Assembly: GCF_003725695.1 (NCBI RefSeq)
Contig: NZ_RJSE01000009.1
Span: 186,001-250,000 of the forward strand
Length of the DNA: 64,000 nucleotides
Reading direction: 5' to 3'
From: Nocardioides marmoriginsengisoli
GTDB taxonomy: Bacteria > Actinomycetota > Actinomycetes > Propionibacteriales > Nocardioidaceae
Shown: positions 43,633 through 53,266 of the stretch, in pieces
Layout: the number at the start of each line of letters is the position of its first letter
Numbering within the stretch: the first letter of the stretch is position 1
Notes under the pieces: generated by a model
Database searches by the model: none
The model's input: only the letters and a program-made list of their open reading frames with translations
What the model was told of the DNA's origin: nothing
Position numbers and translations under genes: made by a program

Positions 43633-45423
43633 GTGGGGATTCGATCCGTGCCACTCCGCTTGCGGTATGCCTTCTCGGGCCATCTCTCGGGCCGTCTCTC
43701 GGGCGCCGCCCTGGTGGTCTGCTTGATCGCGGGCCTGGTGTCACTGATCCCGGACGCCTCGTACGCCGCCACCGCCCCGGCGCTGAAGGTCTCCCGGACG
43801 GTCGTCATCGCCGGTGAGACCGTGACGGTCACCGGTGCCAGCGGCACCCGGGGCCGGCGGCCCGTCCAGCTGCAGCACCGCGACCGCGGCAGCTGGGTCC
43901 GGGTGGCCAACGCCAGGACGACCCGCACGGGGCAGTTCACCTTCCGCTACCGCCCGCCGGCCGCCGCCAGGACGGGGATCGCGCTGCGAGTCGTCGCCCG
44001 GAAGGCCAAGGTGGGATCGCACCGGCTGCGGGCGGTCGTGACCCGGACCCGGACGGTCCGGACGGTGGCACCCACGGCCCGGATCGAGGCGCCGGCCTCG
44101 ACCCCCGCGAAGTCCACGGTGGCGGTCGCGGGGACCTTCGGCCCGGCGCGGCCGGGCCGGCGCACGGAGCTGCAGGGGTGGGACGGCACCACCTGGAGCC
44201 GGATCGCGTCCGGCGCTCAGGACGGCGTCGGCCGATCGACGTTCAAGGTCGGCCTGGTCCAACCGGGACGACGCCAGCTGCGGGTGCGCACCCTCGCCGC
44301 GGGCGGAGCTCCGACGACAGCCTCGGCGGCGCGCGCGATCGTGGTCGTGCCGCCGCCCGGACCGACCGGTACGGCGGCGCTTGCGGCGGACGGGCAGGCG
44401 ATCGTGACCTGGGACCCGTCGGACGCGGTCGACCTGGACGGCTACAACCTCTACCGGGCGGACTCGGTCGCAGGACCCTGGACGCTGGTGACCAAGACCC
44501 CGCTGGACCGCCGGCACGAGGGCACCTTCACCGTGGGCGGCCTCAGCAACGGAACGGCGTACGCGTTCGCCGTCAGCACCGTGCGCACCGGCGGCGTCGA
44601 GTCGACCCGCAGCGTGACCGGGCTGGTCACCCCGGAGGCCGAGGTCGAGGTGCCGCAGTGCGGGCCGGAGCTGCTGAAGGTCGACGGCACCCCCTGGGTC
44701 TGCACCTTCGGCGAGGACTTCGACGGGACCGACTACGACCCGACCCGCTGGTACGCGCAGCAGATCTTCGCGACCGGCTCCCCCGACACGTTCGCCTGCT
44801 ACCGCGACACCCCCGAGACGGTCTCGGTCGGCGGCGGGGTGCTCTCGCTGTCGGTCGTCCGGGTCGAGCAGCCGGTGTCGTGCACGTTCGCGCAGTTCTC
44901 CGGATCGACGCACTTCATCGCCGGCAGCCTGATGACCTACCAGCGCTTCACCCAGCAGTACGGCCGGATCGAGGCCAGGATCAAGACCCGGGCCACCGAG
45001 CTCCCCGGCCTCCAGGAGGCGTTCTGGATGTGGCCGGACGACCGGGTCCCCTCTCCGGACCTGTGGCCGGTCGCCGGCGAGATGGACATCTCCGAGACGT
45101 ACTCGAACCTCCCGGAGCTCTCGATCCCGTTCCTGCACTACCGCCTCGACAGCGAGGGCGGCATCCACGGCGTCAACACCGCCTACGACTGCGCGGCCGC
45201 CCGCGGCGTCTGGAACACCTACACGATGGTGTGGCGGGCCGACTGGATCGGCATCTACGTCAACGGCACCCTCTGCCTGTCGAACACCTCGGGCGACAGC
45301 GCCTTCCAGAAGCCGTACATGTTCCTGTTCACCGCCGCGCTCGGCGCCGGGACCAACGCGTACGACGGGCGCGCCCCGTTGCCGGCCACGATGCAGGTCG
45401 ACTACCTCCGGGTATGGAAGTAG
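43633..45423 (+). CDS. Secreted GH16-family glycoside hydrolase with N-terminal Ig/FN3 domains
   Basis: A 596-residue exported enzyme. A signal peptide (core LVVCLIAGLVSLI, cleavage near SYA) is followed by two SH3/Ig-like beta domains rich in Arg (about 48-235), a fibronectin type III domain (about 238-330) and the GH16 catalytic domain (345-596). The catalytic E-x-D-x2-E appears in WPVAGEMDISETYS. GH16 enzymes hydrolyse beta-1,3/1,4 glucans or galactans. There are Cys pairs in the catalytic domain. GTG 43633 and GTG 43648 are both plausible starts and neither has an ideal ribosome site. Substrate is not determinable. Confidence 0.87.
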   Translation: MGIRSVPLRLRYAFSGHLSGRLSGAALVVCLIAGLVSLIPDASYAATAPALKVSRTVVIAGETVTVTGASGTRGRRPVQLQHRDRGSWVRVANARTTRTGQFTFRYRPPAAARTGIALRVVARKAKVGSHRLRAVVTRTRTVRTVAPTARIEAPASTPAKSTVAVAGTFGPARPGRRTELQGWDGTTWSRIASGAQDGVGRSTFKVGLVQPGRRQLRVRTLAAGGAPTTASAARAIVVVPPPGPTGTAALAADGQAIVTWDPSDAVDLDGYNLYRADSVAGPWTLVTKTPLDRRHEGTFTVGGLSNGTAYAFAVSTVRTGGVESTRSVTGLVTPEAEVEVPQCGPELLKVDGTPWVCTFGEDFDGTDYDPTRWYAQQIFATGSPDTFACYRDTPETVSVGGGVLSLSVVRVEQPVSCTFAQFSGSTHFIAGSLMTYQRFTQQYGRIEARIKTRATELPGLQEAFWMWPDDRVPSPDLWPVAGEMDISETYSNLPELSIPFLHYRLDSEGGIHGVNTAYDCAAARGVWNTYTMVWRADWIGIYVNGTLCLSNTSGDSAFQKPYMFLFTAALGAGTNAYDGRAPLPATMQVDYLRVWK

Positions 45424-45442
45424 CCGACCCGCATCCGGTGAC

Positions 45443-47152
45443 TCAGCGCACCCGCACCGTGACCTTGGTGCCGGACGCCGCCACCGCGCTACTGCCGAGG
45501 TAGCGGACCTTGTAGACCTGCTTGCCGCGCGGCTGCTGGCGCAGCGTGAAGACGACCTTGCCGTTGCGCAGCTGGCCGCGGGCGACGACCCGGGTGCCGC
45601 GGGTGAGCGTGACCGGGCCGGTCGCGGTCGCCCCGACCGCCTTGACCTGGACCGTCACCGAGACGCGACGCCCGCTCATGGCCTTGCCGGTGGCCTTGGC
45701 GATCGAGGTCGTCCGCGCGACCGCGGCCGTCGGGTCCGAGGTCTGGCTGGCCGGGAGGTAGCCGGACGCCGTCGCCCGCACCCGCACCGAGAGACGGGCC
45801 GCCGCGTCCGCGGCACCGACCAGGTAGGTCGACCGGACCGCGCCCGGGATCTCGGTGCCGTTGCGCAGCCACTGGTAGCCGACCGTCGCGATCGGGCTGA
45901 ACACCGGCACCACGGCCACCAGGGTCCGGCCGACCTGCGCCGTGCCGTGGATCCCGGTCGTGCCGAGGAGAGCCAGCTCACCGGGGCTGACCGGTGCCGC
46001 GAGAGTCCCGGTCTCGAAGACCCAGGGCTGGTAGCCGGCCGACGCGGTCGTCGCGGTGATCCGGACGCCGACCACCCGGTTCACGTCGGCCGGGGTCAGC
46101 AGGTGGCTGGTTCCGGTGGCCCCGTCGATCGGGACTCCGTTGCGCAGCCACTGGTAGCTCACCCCGGAGGCGGCCGGCGTGAACGTGGTCGGCGCGCTGA
46201 CGGTCAGCGTCTGCCCCACCCGGCGGATGCCGGTGAGCTGCGGGTCCTGGCCCTGGTGGACCATCACCGGCGCGGCGACGTTCCACTTCATGCTGGTGAA
46301 CGTGGTCTCGGCGTACCCGTTCTTGTGCGGTCGAGCGGTGAACGAGAGCTGGTGGCCGGCGTCCGCCGCGACCGGGAGGTACGTCGTCCCGGTGGCTCCG
46401 GGGATCTGGGCGTCGTCGCGGTACCACTGGTACGACACCGAGTCCGGCAGCGGGCTGAAGTCCGCCGGGAAGATCGTCGCCGGTACGTCGACCCGGACCG
46501 GGATCGCGTTCAGGCGCAGCACGCCGTGCAGCGTCCAGGGCAGTGCGTCGACGTTCCAGGAGACCGTGCGCTGACTCGTCCGGCCGACGCCGTCCCGGGC
46601 GGTGATCACCAGCTCGTGAGCACCGTCGGTGGAGAGCGGAGAGCCGGCGGCCACCCGGGCGTCGCAGGCCACCACGCCCGAGTCGGCGTCCGAGCAGGTG
46701 TAGTCGGCGGTGACCGTGGTGCCGGGAGCCACGTTGCTGTCGTCGAGGTTGGTCAGCTCCGGGCCGAGCACGATCGACGGCGCGACCGTGTCGACGCCGA
46801 GCTCGCGGTCGGCGCTGCTCTCGTTGCCCTCGCGGTCGCTCGCGGCGACACTGAGGGTGGTCCGGCCGGAACCGGTGATCGCGATGTCCGTGGCCGTGGT
46901 CCCGTTGATGATCCCGGAGCCCTCGGTGGCGCCGGCGAGCCACCACTCGGCCGACATCACGCCGGAGCCACCGGTGTCGGTCACCCGCACCGTCGCGCTG
47001 AAGGGTGCCGCCGACCAGCCGTTCACCACCCCGGGCGGGGTGCTGACGGCGATCTGGGGCGGCTCGAAGTCGTCGCCGCTATCGGCGAAGGCGGGCACGG
47101 GGGCCAGGAGCAGGGCAGCGGACGTCAGGACGACGCCGAGGCGGCGGGACAT
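45443..47152 (-). CDS. Secreted protein with Ig-like repeats
   Basis: A 569-residue exported protein. AGAGGAG precedes the ATG, and the signal peptide core LTSAALLLAPVPAFA is cleaved near residue 23. Residues 25-200 hold bacterial Ig-like modules (GSGVMSAEWWLAG, YTCSDADSGVVACDA). Three about 85-residue repeats follow, each with a YQW-x-R-x-(G/D)-x-x-IPGA(T/V) core, as in YQWLRNGTEIPGAVRSTYL. A basic C-terminal Ig domain ends the protein. No enzyme motif or anchor is seen. A surface or extracellular binding role is inferred. It faces the GH16 gene, 19 bases away. Confidence 0.75.
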   Translation of the reverse strand: MSRRLGVVLTSAALLLAPVPAFADSGDDFEPPQIAVSTPPGVVNGWSAAPFSATVRVTDTGGSGVMSAEWWLAGATEGSGIINGTTATDIAITGSGRTTLSVAASDREGNESSADRELGVDTVAPSIVLGPELTNLDDSNVAPGTTVTADYTCSDADSGVVACDARVAAGSPLSTDGAHELVITARDGVGRTSQRTVSWNVDALPWTLHGVLRLNAIPVRVDVPATIFPADFSPLPDSVSYQWYRDDAQIPGATGTTYLPVAADAGHQLSFTARPHKNGYAETTFTSMKWNVAAPVMVHQGQDPQLTGIRRVGQTLTVSAPTTFTPAASGVSYQWLRNGVPIDGATGTSHLLTPADVNRVVGVRITATTASAGYQPWVFETGTLAAPVSPGELALLGTTGIHGTAQVGRTLVAVVPVFSPIATVGYQWLRNGTEIPGAVRSTYLVGAADAAARLSVRVRATASGYLPASQTSDPTAAVARTTSIAKATGKAMSGRRVSVTVQVKAVGATATGPVTLTRGTRVVARGQLRNGKVVFTLRQQPRGKQVYKVRYLGSSAVAASGTKVTVRVR

Positions 47153-47175
47153 GTGTTTCTCCTCTGGACACGACC

Positions 47176-47209
47176 CGGAGGTCGGGGCCGGCTCCGTGCC
47201 GGCACTCCG
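47176..47209 (-). terminator. Probable terminator of the NarL-type operon
   Basis: GCCGGC and GCCGGC pair around TCCGT, and outer CGGAG pairs with CTCCG, giving an interrupted 11-base stem. It lies between the regulator's stop and the Ig-like gene on the minus strand. No U-tract. Confidence 0.45.
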
Positions 47210-47294
47210 AGCCTCGCGGGACGTGCTCCCAGGACGGCAGGGCCCGGCGACCCGACCTCACCGGGAGACGTCACCCGGGTACGCCGGGAAGCAG

Positions 47295-47963
47295 CTACAG
47301 GTGGCCGAGCCCGGCCTCGCGGGCGAGCACGATCGCCTCCGAGCGCCCCTGGACGTGCAGCTTGGCGAAGATCGTGGAGATGTTGTTGCTGACCGTCTTC
47401 GGGGAGAGGTACAGCGCGGTGGCGATCTGCGGGTTGGACCGGCCGGCAGCGATGTGGTCGAGGATCTCCCGCTCGCGCGGGGTCAGGTCCGGGAACGGCA
47501 GGTCCGAGGCAGCCGAGCGCACCGAGTCGAAGTAGCTGCGCACCCGGCCCGCGATGCCGCCGCCGAAGATCGCGTCACCGTCGGCGACCGCCCGGATCGC
47601 CCGGGAGATGTCCGCCTGGTCCGCCCCCTTGAGGACGTAGCCGCGGGCACCGGCGCTGAGGCCGTGCACCACGGTGGCGTCGTCCTCGGACATGGTCAGC
47701 AGCAGCACGCCGATCTCCGGGTGCGACTCCCGGAGCCGGTCGGTCGCCTCGATCCCGTCCATGCCGGGCATCGACACATCCATCACGACCACGTCCGGGC
47801 GCTCGGCGTCGACGACGGCCAGTGCCTCGGCGCCGTCGCCGGCCACCCCGACGACCTCGAAGTCGCCGATCGAGCCGAGCAGCACCCCGAGACCGTCCCG
47901 GTAGACCGGGTGGTCGTCGACGAGCACGATCCGAACGGTTCGCGGTCCGGTGGTCTCGGTCAT
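47295..47963 (-). CDS. NarL/LuxR-family response regulator
   Basis: A 222-residue regulator. The receiver domain begins VRIVLVDDHPVYRDGLGVLL and carries phosphoacceptor Asp62 in VVMDVSMPGMDG. A linker leads to the LuxR helix-turn-helix at about 155-215 (LTPREREILDHIAAGRSNPQ, starting L-T-P-R). It shares one base with the kinase stop (TGATG), so they form a two-component pair. Target genes may include the neighbouring membrane and surface proteins, but nothing here proves it. Confidence 0.93.
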   Translation of the reverse strand: MTETTGPRTVRIVLVDDHPVYRDGLGVLLGSIGDFEVVGVAGDGAEALAVVDAERPDVVVMDVSMPGMDGIEATDRLRESHPEIGVLLLTMSEDDATVVHGLSAGARGYVLKGADQADISRAIRAVADGDAIFGGGIAGRVRSYFDSVRSAASDLPFPDLTPREREILDHIAAGRSNPQIATALYLSPKTVSNNISTIFAKLHVQGRSEAIVLAREAGLGHL

Positions 47964-49987
47964 CAGGTCACTCCGTCTTCGGCGTCGTCGGGGCAGGGCA
48001 GCACGGCCAGCACCGTAGTACCGGCGGCGGAGGACTCGACGTGCAGCCGGCCGCCGAGCTCCGCGGCGCGTTCGCGCATCGACTCCAGCCCGACGCCGTC
48101 GGTCGCGTCGTCGGCGATCCCGGTGCCGTCGTCGGTGATCCGGGCCCGGACCTGGCCCTCGCCGCGGTGGATCTCGACCTGAGCCCGGACCGACTGCCCG
48201 TGCCGGCGGGCGTTGGTCAGTGCCTCCCCGACGATCCGGTGCAGCGCGACCTCGTGGGCCGGGGTCAGCCCGGGGGCGTCAACCGTCACCGCGACGTCGC
48301 CGAAGCCGGTGGCGAGGTGCTCGATCGCACGCGCGAAGCCGAGGTCGTCGATCGCGGCCGGGCCGAGTCCGTGCGCCACCCGGCGGATCTCCTCGACCGC
48401 CTCGCTGACCCCGCGGGCAGCCTGCTCGAGCAGCTCCTCGGCCCGGTCCGGTGCGGTCGGGGCCAGGTTCCTGGCAGCCTCGATCCGGAGCTTGACCGAG
48501 GCCAGCGACGGACCGAGCCCGTCGTGCAGGTCGTGCCGCAGCCGGCGTCGCTCGGCCTCCCGCGAGCTGACCAGCTGCTGCCGGATCCGGCGCAGCTCGG
48601 CCTCGGCGGAGGTCGCCCAGACCGCGGTGACCGCCTGCCGCACCAGGTCGGAGAGGAGCTGCTCGTCGCGCAGGCTCAGCGCGACCCGGCTCGGCGCCAG
48701 CTGCAGCGTGCCGATCCGCTCCTCCTGGTGGAGGACGTCGATCGAGACCGCGGTGGCGGTCGGCGAGCCGCTGGCCACGGCCAGCCTCCCGCCGTGCGGG
48801 GTGGCCACCTCGACCTGCACGTACGACGTCGCGAAGGTACGGCTGACCACCCGGACCAGGTGGTCGAGCTGGTCCTCGGGCCGGAGGCTCTCGGCGAGCC
48901 GGGACGAGAGCGCCGAGACCGCGCCGTACGGGTCGCCGCGCCGGCCCGCGACCAGCCGCTGGGCGGTGTCGAGCAACCGTTCCCGCAGGGGTGCGTAGGC
49001 GAGCAGCACCACGATCGCCGAGAGCAGGGCGACGTCCCGGTCGTCGGTGCGGCTGCCGAGCAGCGCCACCAGCAGGACGTCGACGGAGACCACTGCGGCC
49101 ACCAGGACGCCGTACACGACGGTCCAGCTGAGCACCCGGTCCAGGCCGTAGAGACCGTGCCGGGTGACGGCCACCAGCACGGCGACGCAGAGCAGCGCGA
49201 TGCAGCCGATCAGCACGACCGTGGCCACCAGGTAGGGCAGCAGGACCGCGGCCAGGCAGACGCCCACCGTCGCGAACGCACCACCCCAGGCGAGCCAGCG
49301 CAGCTGCAGGCGTTCCTGCGGGCTGCCGTGCCGCCAGCGCCACAACGGCACCAGCGGGGCGAGCAGCAGGCTGGTCACCAGCGAGACCGGGATCATCTCG
49401 GGCGGGAAGTACCACCAGTCCGCGGGCAGCGGCAGCGCCCAGGTGTCGCCGTACCGCTCGACGACGACGGAGGACGGCGTCACCACGTTCTCGCCGAGCA
49501 CCTCCCACGGCACCAGCAGGCTCGCCACCGCCATCGCGATCGGCAGGGCGAGGGCGACCACCGCTACCAGCCGCAACCAGCGCGCCCGGGGCAGCCGGCC
49601 GTCCGGGAAGAGCACCAGCAGGGCCGGGATGATGACGAAGACCGAGACCGAAAGCCGCTGGTTGAGCACCACCCCGAGGCCCTCGAACGGGAGCGGGTCG
49701 ACCTGCGCCGCCGAGCGGTTCACCCAGGCCGCGCCCACGCCGCAGATGCTGGCCCAGAGGCCGAAGCCGGACATCAGCACCGCGATCGGATGCCCGCCGA
49801 GCTGCCAGAGCAGCGCCGCTCCGGTCAGCGCCAGCAGCGTTCCGGGGACGGCGCTGGTCCAGGCCCGGGCGACCAGCTCCTCGGACTCGCCGAGATCCAG
49901 CCAGAGCCCGGCCGCGAGCAGCAGCACCGCGAGACCCACGACGCAGAGCGCGACCACGCGCCGGGCCGGGATCGAGTGCATCCGCAC
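47963..49987 (-). CDS. Membrane sensor histidine kinase, HisKA_3 type
   Basis: A 674-residue kinase. About eight hydrophobic segments occupy residues 10-320. A GAF-like region follows (about 340-470) and then the HisKA_3 box REAERRRLRHDLHDGLGPSL, whose first His is the phosphoacceptor. The ATPase domain has GEALTNARRH (N-box), DDGTGI (G1) and GVGLESMRERA (G2). GTG 49987 and ATG 49981 are both possible starts. Partner regulator downstream overlaps by one base. The multi-helix sensor suggests detection of a membrane or membrane-permeant signal. Confidence 0.9.
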   Translation of the reverse strand: MRMHSIPARRVVALCVVGLAVLLLAAGLWLDLGESEELVARAWTSAVPGTLLALTGAALLWQLGGHPIAVLMSGFGLWASICGVGAAWVNRSAAQVDPLPFEGLGVVLNQRLSVSVFVIIPALLVLFPDGRLPRARWLRLVAVVALALPIAMAVASLLVPWEVLGENVVTPSSVVVERYGDTWALPLPADWWYFPPEMIPVSLVTSLLLAPLVPLWRWRHGSPQERLQLRWLAWGGAFATVGVCLAAVLLPYLVATVVLIGCIALLCVAVLVAVTRHGLYGLDRVLSWTVVYGVLVAAVVSVDVLLVALLGSRTDDRDVALLSAIVVLLAYAPLRERLLDTAQRLVAGRRGDPYGAVSALSSRLAESLRPEDQLDHLVRVVSRTFATSYVQVEVATPHGGRLAVASGSPTATAVSIDVLHQEERIGTLQLAPSRVALSLRDEQLLSDLVRQAVTAVWATSAEAELRRIRQQLVSSREAERRRLRHDLHDGLGPSLASVKLRIEAARNLAPTAPDRAEELLEQAARGVSEAVEEIRRVAHGLGPAAIDDLGFARAIEHLATGFGDVAVTVDAPGLTPAHEVALHRIVGEALTNARRHGQSVRAQVEIHRGEGQVRARITDDGTGIADDATDGVGLESMRERAAELGGRLHVESSAAGTTVLAVLPCPDDAEDGVT

Positions 49988-50094
49988 ATCGTGCCAGCGG
50001 GAGTTCCCGGTCGGGACGGGATTGCGCCCCCGGTTCCGGCCGGGAATCCGGTCGCCAGGATCGGGGCCGACCGCCCTGCTCTCCCGGGGTTCCG

Positions 50095-50132
50095 GCGGCC
50101 GACCTTGAAGGTGGCCGGCGAACGTCGGCCGC
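50095..50132. repeat. Inverted repeat GCGGCCGAC-N20-GTCGGCCGC
   Basis: A perfect nine-base inverted repeat around a 20-base spacer, ending 17 bases before the 50150 start and upstream of its GAGAGGA ribosome site. A GGTTCCGGC direct repeat (50032 and 50088) lies nearby. It sits in the 162-base divergent region between the kinase and the membrane protein, and could be a regulator site or a transcript hairpin. Confidence 0.5.
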
Positions 50133-50149
50133 TACCGAGAGGAACCGAC

Positions 50150-50728
50150 ATGAGCAGCACCACCGCGGCCGCCGGCCGCACCCCGAACGTCCACCGCAGC
50201 ACCGGGTGGCGTCCTGCCTTCGCGGCCGCGGCCCTCGCCGCCGCGCACCTGAGCATCACGCTGCGCTACGCCACCGACTGGCAGGGCGACGAGACCCGCA
50301 GCGACCTGTCGATCGCCTTCCTCTGCGCGATCCTCGGACTCGGGGTCGCCCTGGCCGCGATCGCCCGGACCGGGGGCTGGTCCGGCTGGGCCGGCCGTGT
50401 CGCCGGTACGACGACCCTGCTGGCGATCCTGGCCGCGGCCGCCGGCGCCGTCGCGGTCTGGGCCGAGCCGGCATCGGAGGGCGCGGACTCGTTCTCGGAC
50501 TACACGATGTGGACGCTGATGGGAGCGCTGACGCTGGCCGTCGTGGTCGCCGGGTGCAACCGGGCCTGGCCGATCCGCTACCGGCTGGCGGTGCTGCCGC
50601 TGGCGCTGCTCTGCCCGGTCGCGCTCTCCAGCTTCGTCTTCACCTTCGAGTGGACCTGGTGGGCGTGGAACTTCCTGGCGGCCGGCTCGATCGCTCTCGC
50701 CGGGATCGTCCTGGGTCGTCGCAGCTGA
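50150..50728 (+). CDS. Membrane protein of unknown function, 192 residues
   Basis: The ATG follows GAGAGGA. The protein has about five hydrophobic segments: near 22-40, 55-70, 82-103, 120-138 and 142-190. Short acidic loops include GDETRS and EPASEGADSFSDY. I recognise no family. It is divergent from the NarL-type sensor kinase, and the shared control region makes it a candidate target of that system. Confidence 0.65.
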   Translation: MSSTTAAAGRTPNVHRSTGWRPAFAAAALAAAHLSITLRYATDWQGDETRSDLSIAFLCAILGLGVALAAIARTGGWSGWAGRVAGTTTLLAILAAAAGAVAVWAEPASEGADSFSDYTMWTLMGALTLAVVVAGCNRAWPIRYRLAVLPLALLCPVALSSFVFTFEWTWWAWNFLAAGSIALAGIVLGRRS

Positions 50729-50808
50729 GTCGCACCCTGCCGGGACCGGCTCGGACACGCTAGGTTGCCTTGCGAGGGTCCGAGTCCGGTCACGGAGGGA
50801 GAGTCGTC

Positions 50809-52146
50809 GTGGACAACGTCGTCGTGGTTCTCGAGCTGCTGGTCGTGCTCGGTGCGATCGTGATGGGCACCCGGTCCAGCGGAGTCGCGCTGGGACTCTG
50901 GGGCGGTGCCGGGGTGGCAGTCCTGGTGCTGGTCTTCGGCGAGGACGTCGGCAGCCCGCCCGTCGACGCGCTGCTGATCGTGCTGTCGGTGGTGCTCGCG
51001 TCCTCGATGATGCAGCTGGCCGGCGGTATCGACTGGCTGGTCACGGTGGCGGCCAAGATCATCGAGGCGCGGCCGAAGCAGATCACCCTGATCGCGCCGC
51101 TGGTCGCGTTCCTGTTCTCGGTCGGCGCCGGTACGTCGAACATCCTGTACCCGCTGCTGCCGGTGATCAGTGACCTGTCCTACCGCAACGGCATCCGGCC
51201 GTCGCGCCCGCTGTCGTTGTCGGTGGTCGCGACCGGCGTCGCGCTGGCGTGCAGCCCGGTGTCGGCGGCGATGGCCGCGATGATCACCCTGACCGAGGTC
51301 GGTCCCTACAACTTCGAGATGTTCGACGTCATCAAGATCACCCTGCCGGCGGCGATCATCGGCATCGTCCTCAGCTCGCTCGTCGTGAACAAGCTCGGCG
51401 CGGACATCGAGGAGGACCAGGAGATCCAGGAGCTGATCCGGTCCGGCAAGCTCCCCGCCCCCGGTGCCTCCACCGCCAAGGAGCTCGAGGTCAAGGCGAC
51501 CACCGAGGGTCGCAACGCCGCGATCATCTTCCTGCTCGGCGTCCTGGCGATCGTCGTCTTCGGACTGTTCAAGGGCCTGCGCCCGGAGAACGCCGCCGGT
51601 GATCCGCTGAGCATGACGCCGATCATCGAGATGATCATGTTCGTCGCCGGCACTCTGATCCTGATGGTCTCCAAGGTCAAGGTCGCGGCGATCCCGGACC
51701 AGACGGTCTTCCGGGCCGGCATGGTCTCGGCGATCGCGCTGTTCGGCCTGGCTTGGATGACCGACACCTTCATCTCGGCGCACACCAGCGAGATCGTCGA
51801 CGGGATCGGCGACCTGGTGGAGAACGCGCCGTGGATCTTCGCCCTGGGCGTCTTCATCGTCTGCGTGCTGACGACCAGCCAGTCGACGGCCACCCGGACG
51901 ATCGTGCCGATCGGGCTCGCTGCCGGGATCGCACCCGGGCTGCTGTCGGGGATGTGGGCCGGCGCGTTCGCCGGCATCTACCTGCTGCCGACCAACGGCT
52001 CCCAGATCGCGGCAGCCAACTTCGACGAGACCGGCAGCACCAAGCTCGGCACCAAGCTGGTCGACCACTCGTTCGCGATCCCGACCATCGTCCTCGCCGT
52101 CACGACCATCGCGGCGGGTGCGCTGCTCGGCGTGGTGCTGGGCTAG
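50809..52146 (+). CDS. Anaerobic C4-dicarboxylate transporter (DcuA/DcuB family)
   Basis: A 445-residue carrier with about ten membrane helices in the Dcu pattern. GAGGGAG precedes GTG 50809, and the N-terminus DNVVVVLELLVVLGAI is a membrane helix. Family features are AGGIDWLV near 68, GAGTSNILYPLLPVI at about 104-118 and the late LLPTNGSQIAAANFDETGST region. Dcu proteins exchange fumarate, malate, aspartate or succinate. The final TAG overlaps the stop of the opposite-strand gene (CTAG shared). Confidence 0.88.
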   Translation: MDNVVVVLELLVVLGAIVMGTRSSGVALGLWGGAGVAVLVLVFGEDVGSPPVDALLIVLSVVLASSMMQLAGGIDWLVTVAAKIIEARPKQITLIAPLVAFLFSVGAGTSNILYPLLPVISDLSYRNGIRPSRPLSLSVVATGVALACSPVSAAMAAMITLTEVGPYNFEMFDVIKITLPAAIIGIVLSSLVVNKLGADIEEDQEIQELIRSGKLPAPGASTAKELEVKATTEGRNAAIIFLLGVLAIVVFGLFKGLRPENAAGDPLSMTPIIEMIMFVAGTLILMVSKVKVAAIPDQTVFRAGMVSAIALFGLAWMTDTFISAHTSEIVDGIGDLVENAPWIFALGVFIVCVLTTSQSTATRTIVPIGLAAGIAPGLLSGMWAGAFAGIYLLPTNGSQIAAANFDETGSTKLGTKLVDHSFAIPTIVLAVTTIAAGALLGVVLG

Positions 52147-53249
52147 GGCATCTGCTCGCGGTACGCAGCCCAGGAGGCCGCGCACCGGCGGGCGATCAGG
52201 TCGACGTGCTCGGGGTCGGGCTCCGGCCAGTCCTGACCGGGTGCGCTGATGTGCGCGGCATTCGCCGCCCCGAGGAGGAGCTCGCGCAGGAACTCCGCCT
52301 GGACGGCGTCCAGGCTGACTCCGGCCGCCTGCGCCTCGGTCGCCACCTCCCGGAACCGGGCACCGGCGCTGATGATCTCCTGGCTGCCCAGGTAGGGCTG
52401 GTTCATCAGGACGTCGTCGGCGGAGGAGACCTCGAAGCCCGTGCGGTGCGCCTCCGCGAGCATCCGCAGCCGGGCCGGATCCATCGTCACGATCGGGTCG
52501 TCCGTCCGGGGACCTCCGTTCGCGTCGCCTCGGTTGGAGAGGGAGACGACCGCCGGGAGCCGGTCCTTCGGGTCGCGCTCGACGTCGACCGCGCCGTCCC
52601 GGGTCGTCGTACGGTTCATGGTGTCGTGGAACGAGAGCGTCGTGAGACGTCCCGGCCCCTCCCCCGACAGGGCACGGGAGAGCATCTGCTCCAGCAGGTC
52701 CTCCCGGGTCGCCTGGTAGACGTCGACGCCCCGCGAGCCGGCCTCGACGAACGCCGCGACCAGCTCCTCGACCCCGTCATCGTCGTCGGGGACGACCAGC
52801 ATCGGGAAGAACGAGAACGTCACCGGCCGGATCGCGTCGACGCCGGTCAGGTCGACCCGCTGGAAGGCGCCGGCGTCCCGCACCCGCTTCAGCGCCTCGG
52901 CGAGGTTGGCCGCCAGGTCGTCGGGGCGAGCCCGGTTGGGGTCGCGCACCAGCCGGGGGTGCGGGTTCTCCACGTAGATCACGCTCGGGTCGAGCTCCGC
53001 CCAGCGGCGCACGATCGGTGCCGTCGAGCAGTCGGTGTAGTCGAACTGCAGCCGGCGGGTGAACTCCGGGACCAGGAACGGCCGCAGCTCGCCGGGGATC
53101 GCGGCGCCGGAGTGCGGGCAGCTGATCAGCAGGTCCGCGGTCGCCAGCGCGTCCTCGAGCGACCGGGTGCCGGAGTCCGCGTAGAACACGATCTCCTCGG
53201 CCGTGAAGGTCCGGCGGTCGTCCAGGAACAGGGGCTCGGTGTCGGGCAC
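52143..53249 (-). CDS. N-formylglutamate amidohydrolase-like protein
   Basis: A 368-residue protein of the FGase family. The diagnostic opening motif ISCPHSGAAIP (near 42-52) contains the metal His, and YTDCSTAPI follows near 70, with FHDTMNR and ENPHPRLVRDPNR as further family segments. FGases hydrolyse N-formyl-L-glutamate in histidine breakdown, but distant members have other amide substrates and no hut genes are here. GTG 53249 is the start used. It is convergent with the Dcu gene, the two stop codons sharing bases. Confidence 0.8.
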   Translation of the reverse strand: MPDTEPLFLDDRRTFTAEEIVFYADSGTRSLEDALATADLLISCPHSGAAIPGELRPFLVPEFTRRLQFDYTDCSTAPIVRRWAELDPSVIYVENPHPRLVRDPNRARPDDLAANLAEALKRVRDAGAFQRVDLTGVDAIRPVTFSFFPMLVVPDDDDGVEELVAAFVEAGSRGVDVYQATREDLLEQMLSRALSGEGPGRLTTLSFHDTMNRTTTRDGAVDVERDPKDRLPAVVSLSNRGDANGGPRTDDPIVTMDPARLRMLAEAHRTGFEVSSADDVLMNQPYLGSQEIISAGARFREVATEAQAAGVSLDAVQAEFLRELLLGAANAAHISAPGQDWPEPDPEHVDLIARRCAASWAAYREQMP

Positions 53250-53266
53250 GTTCCCCAGGCTAGTGC

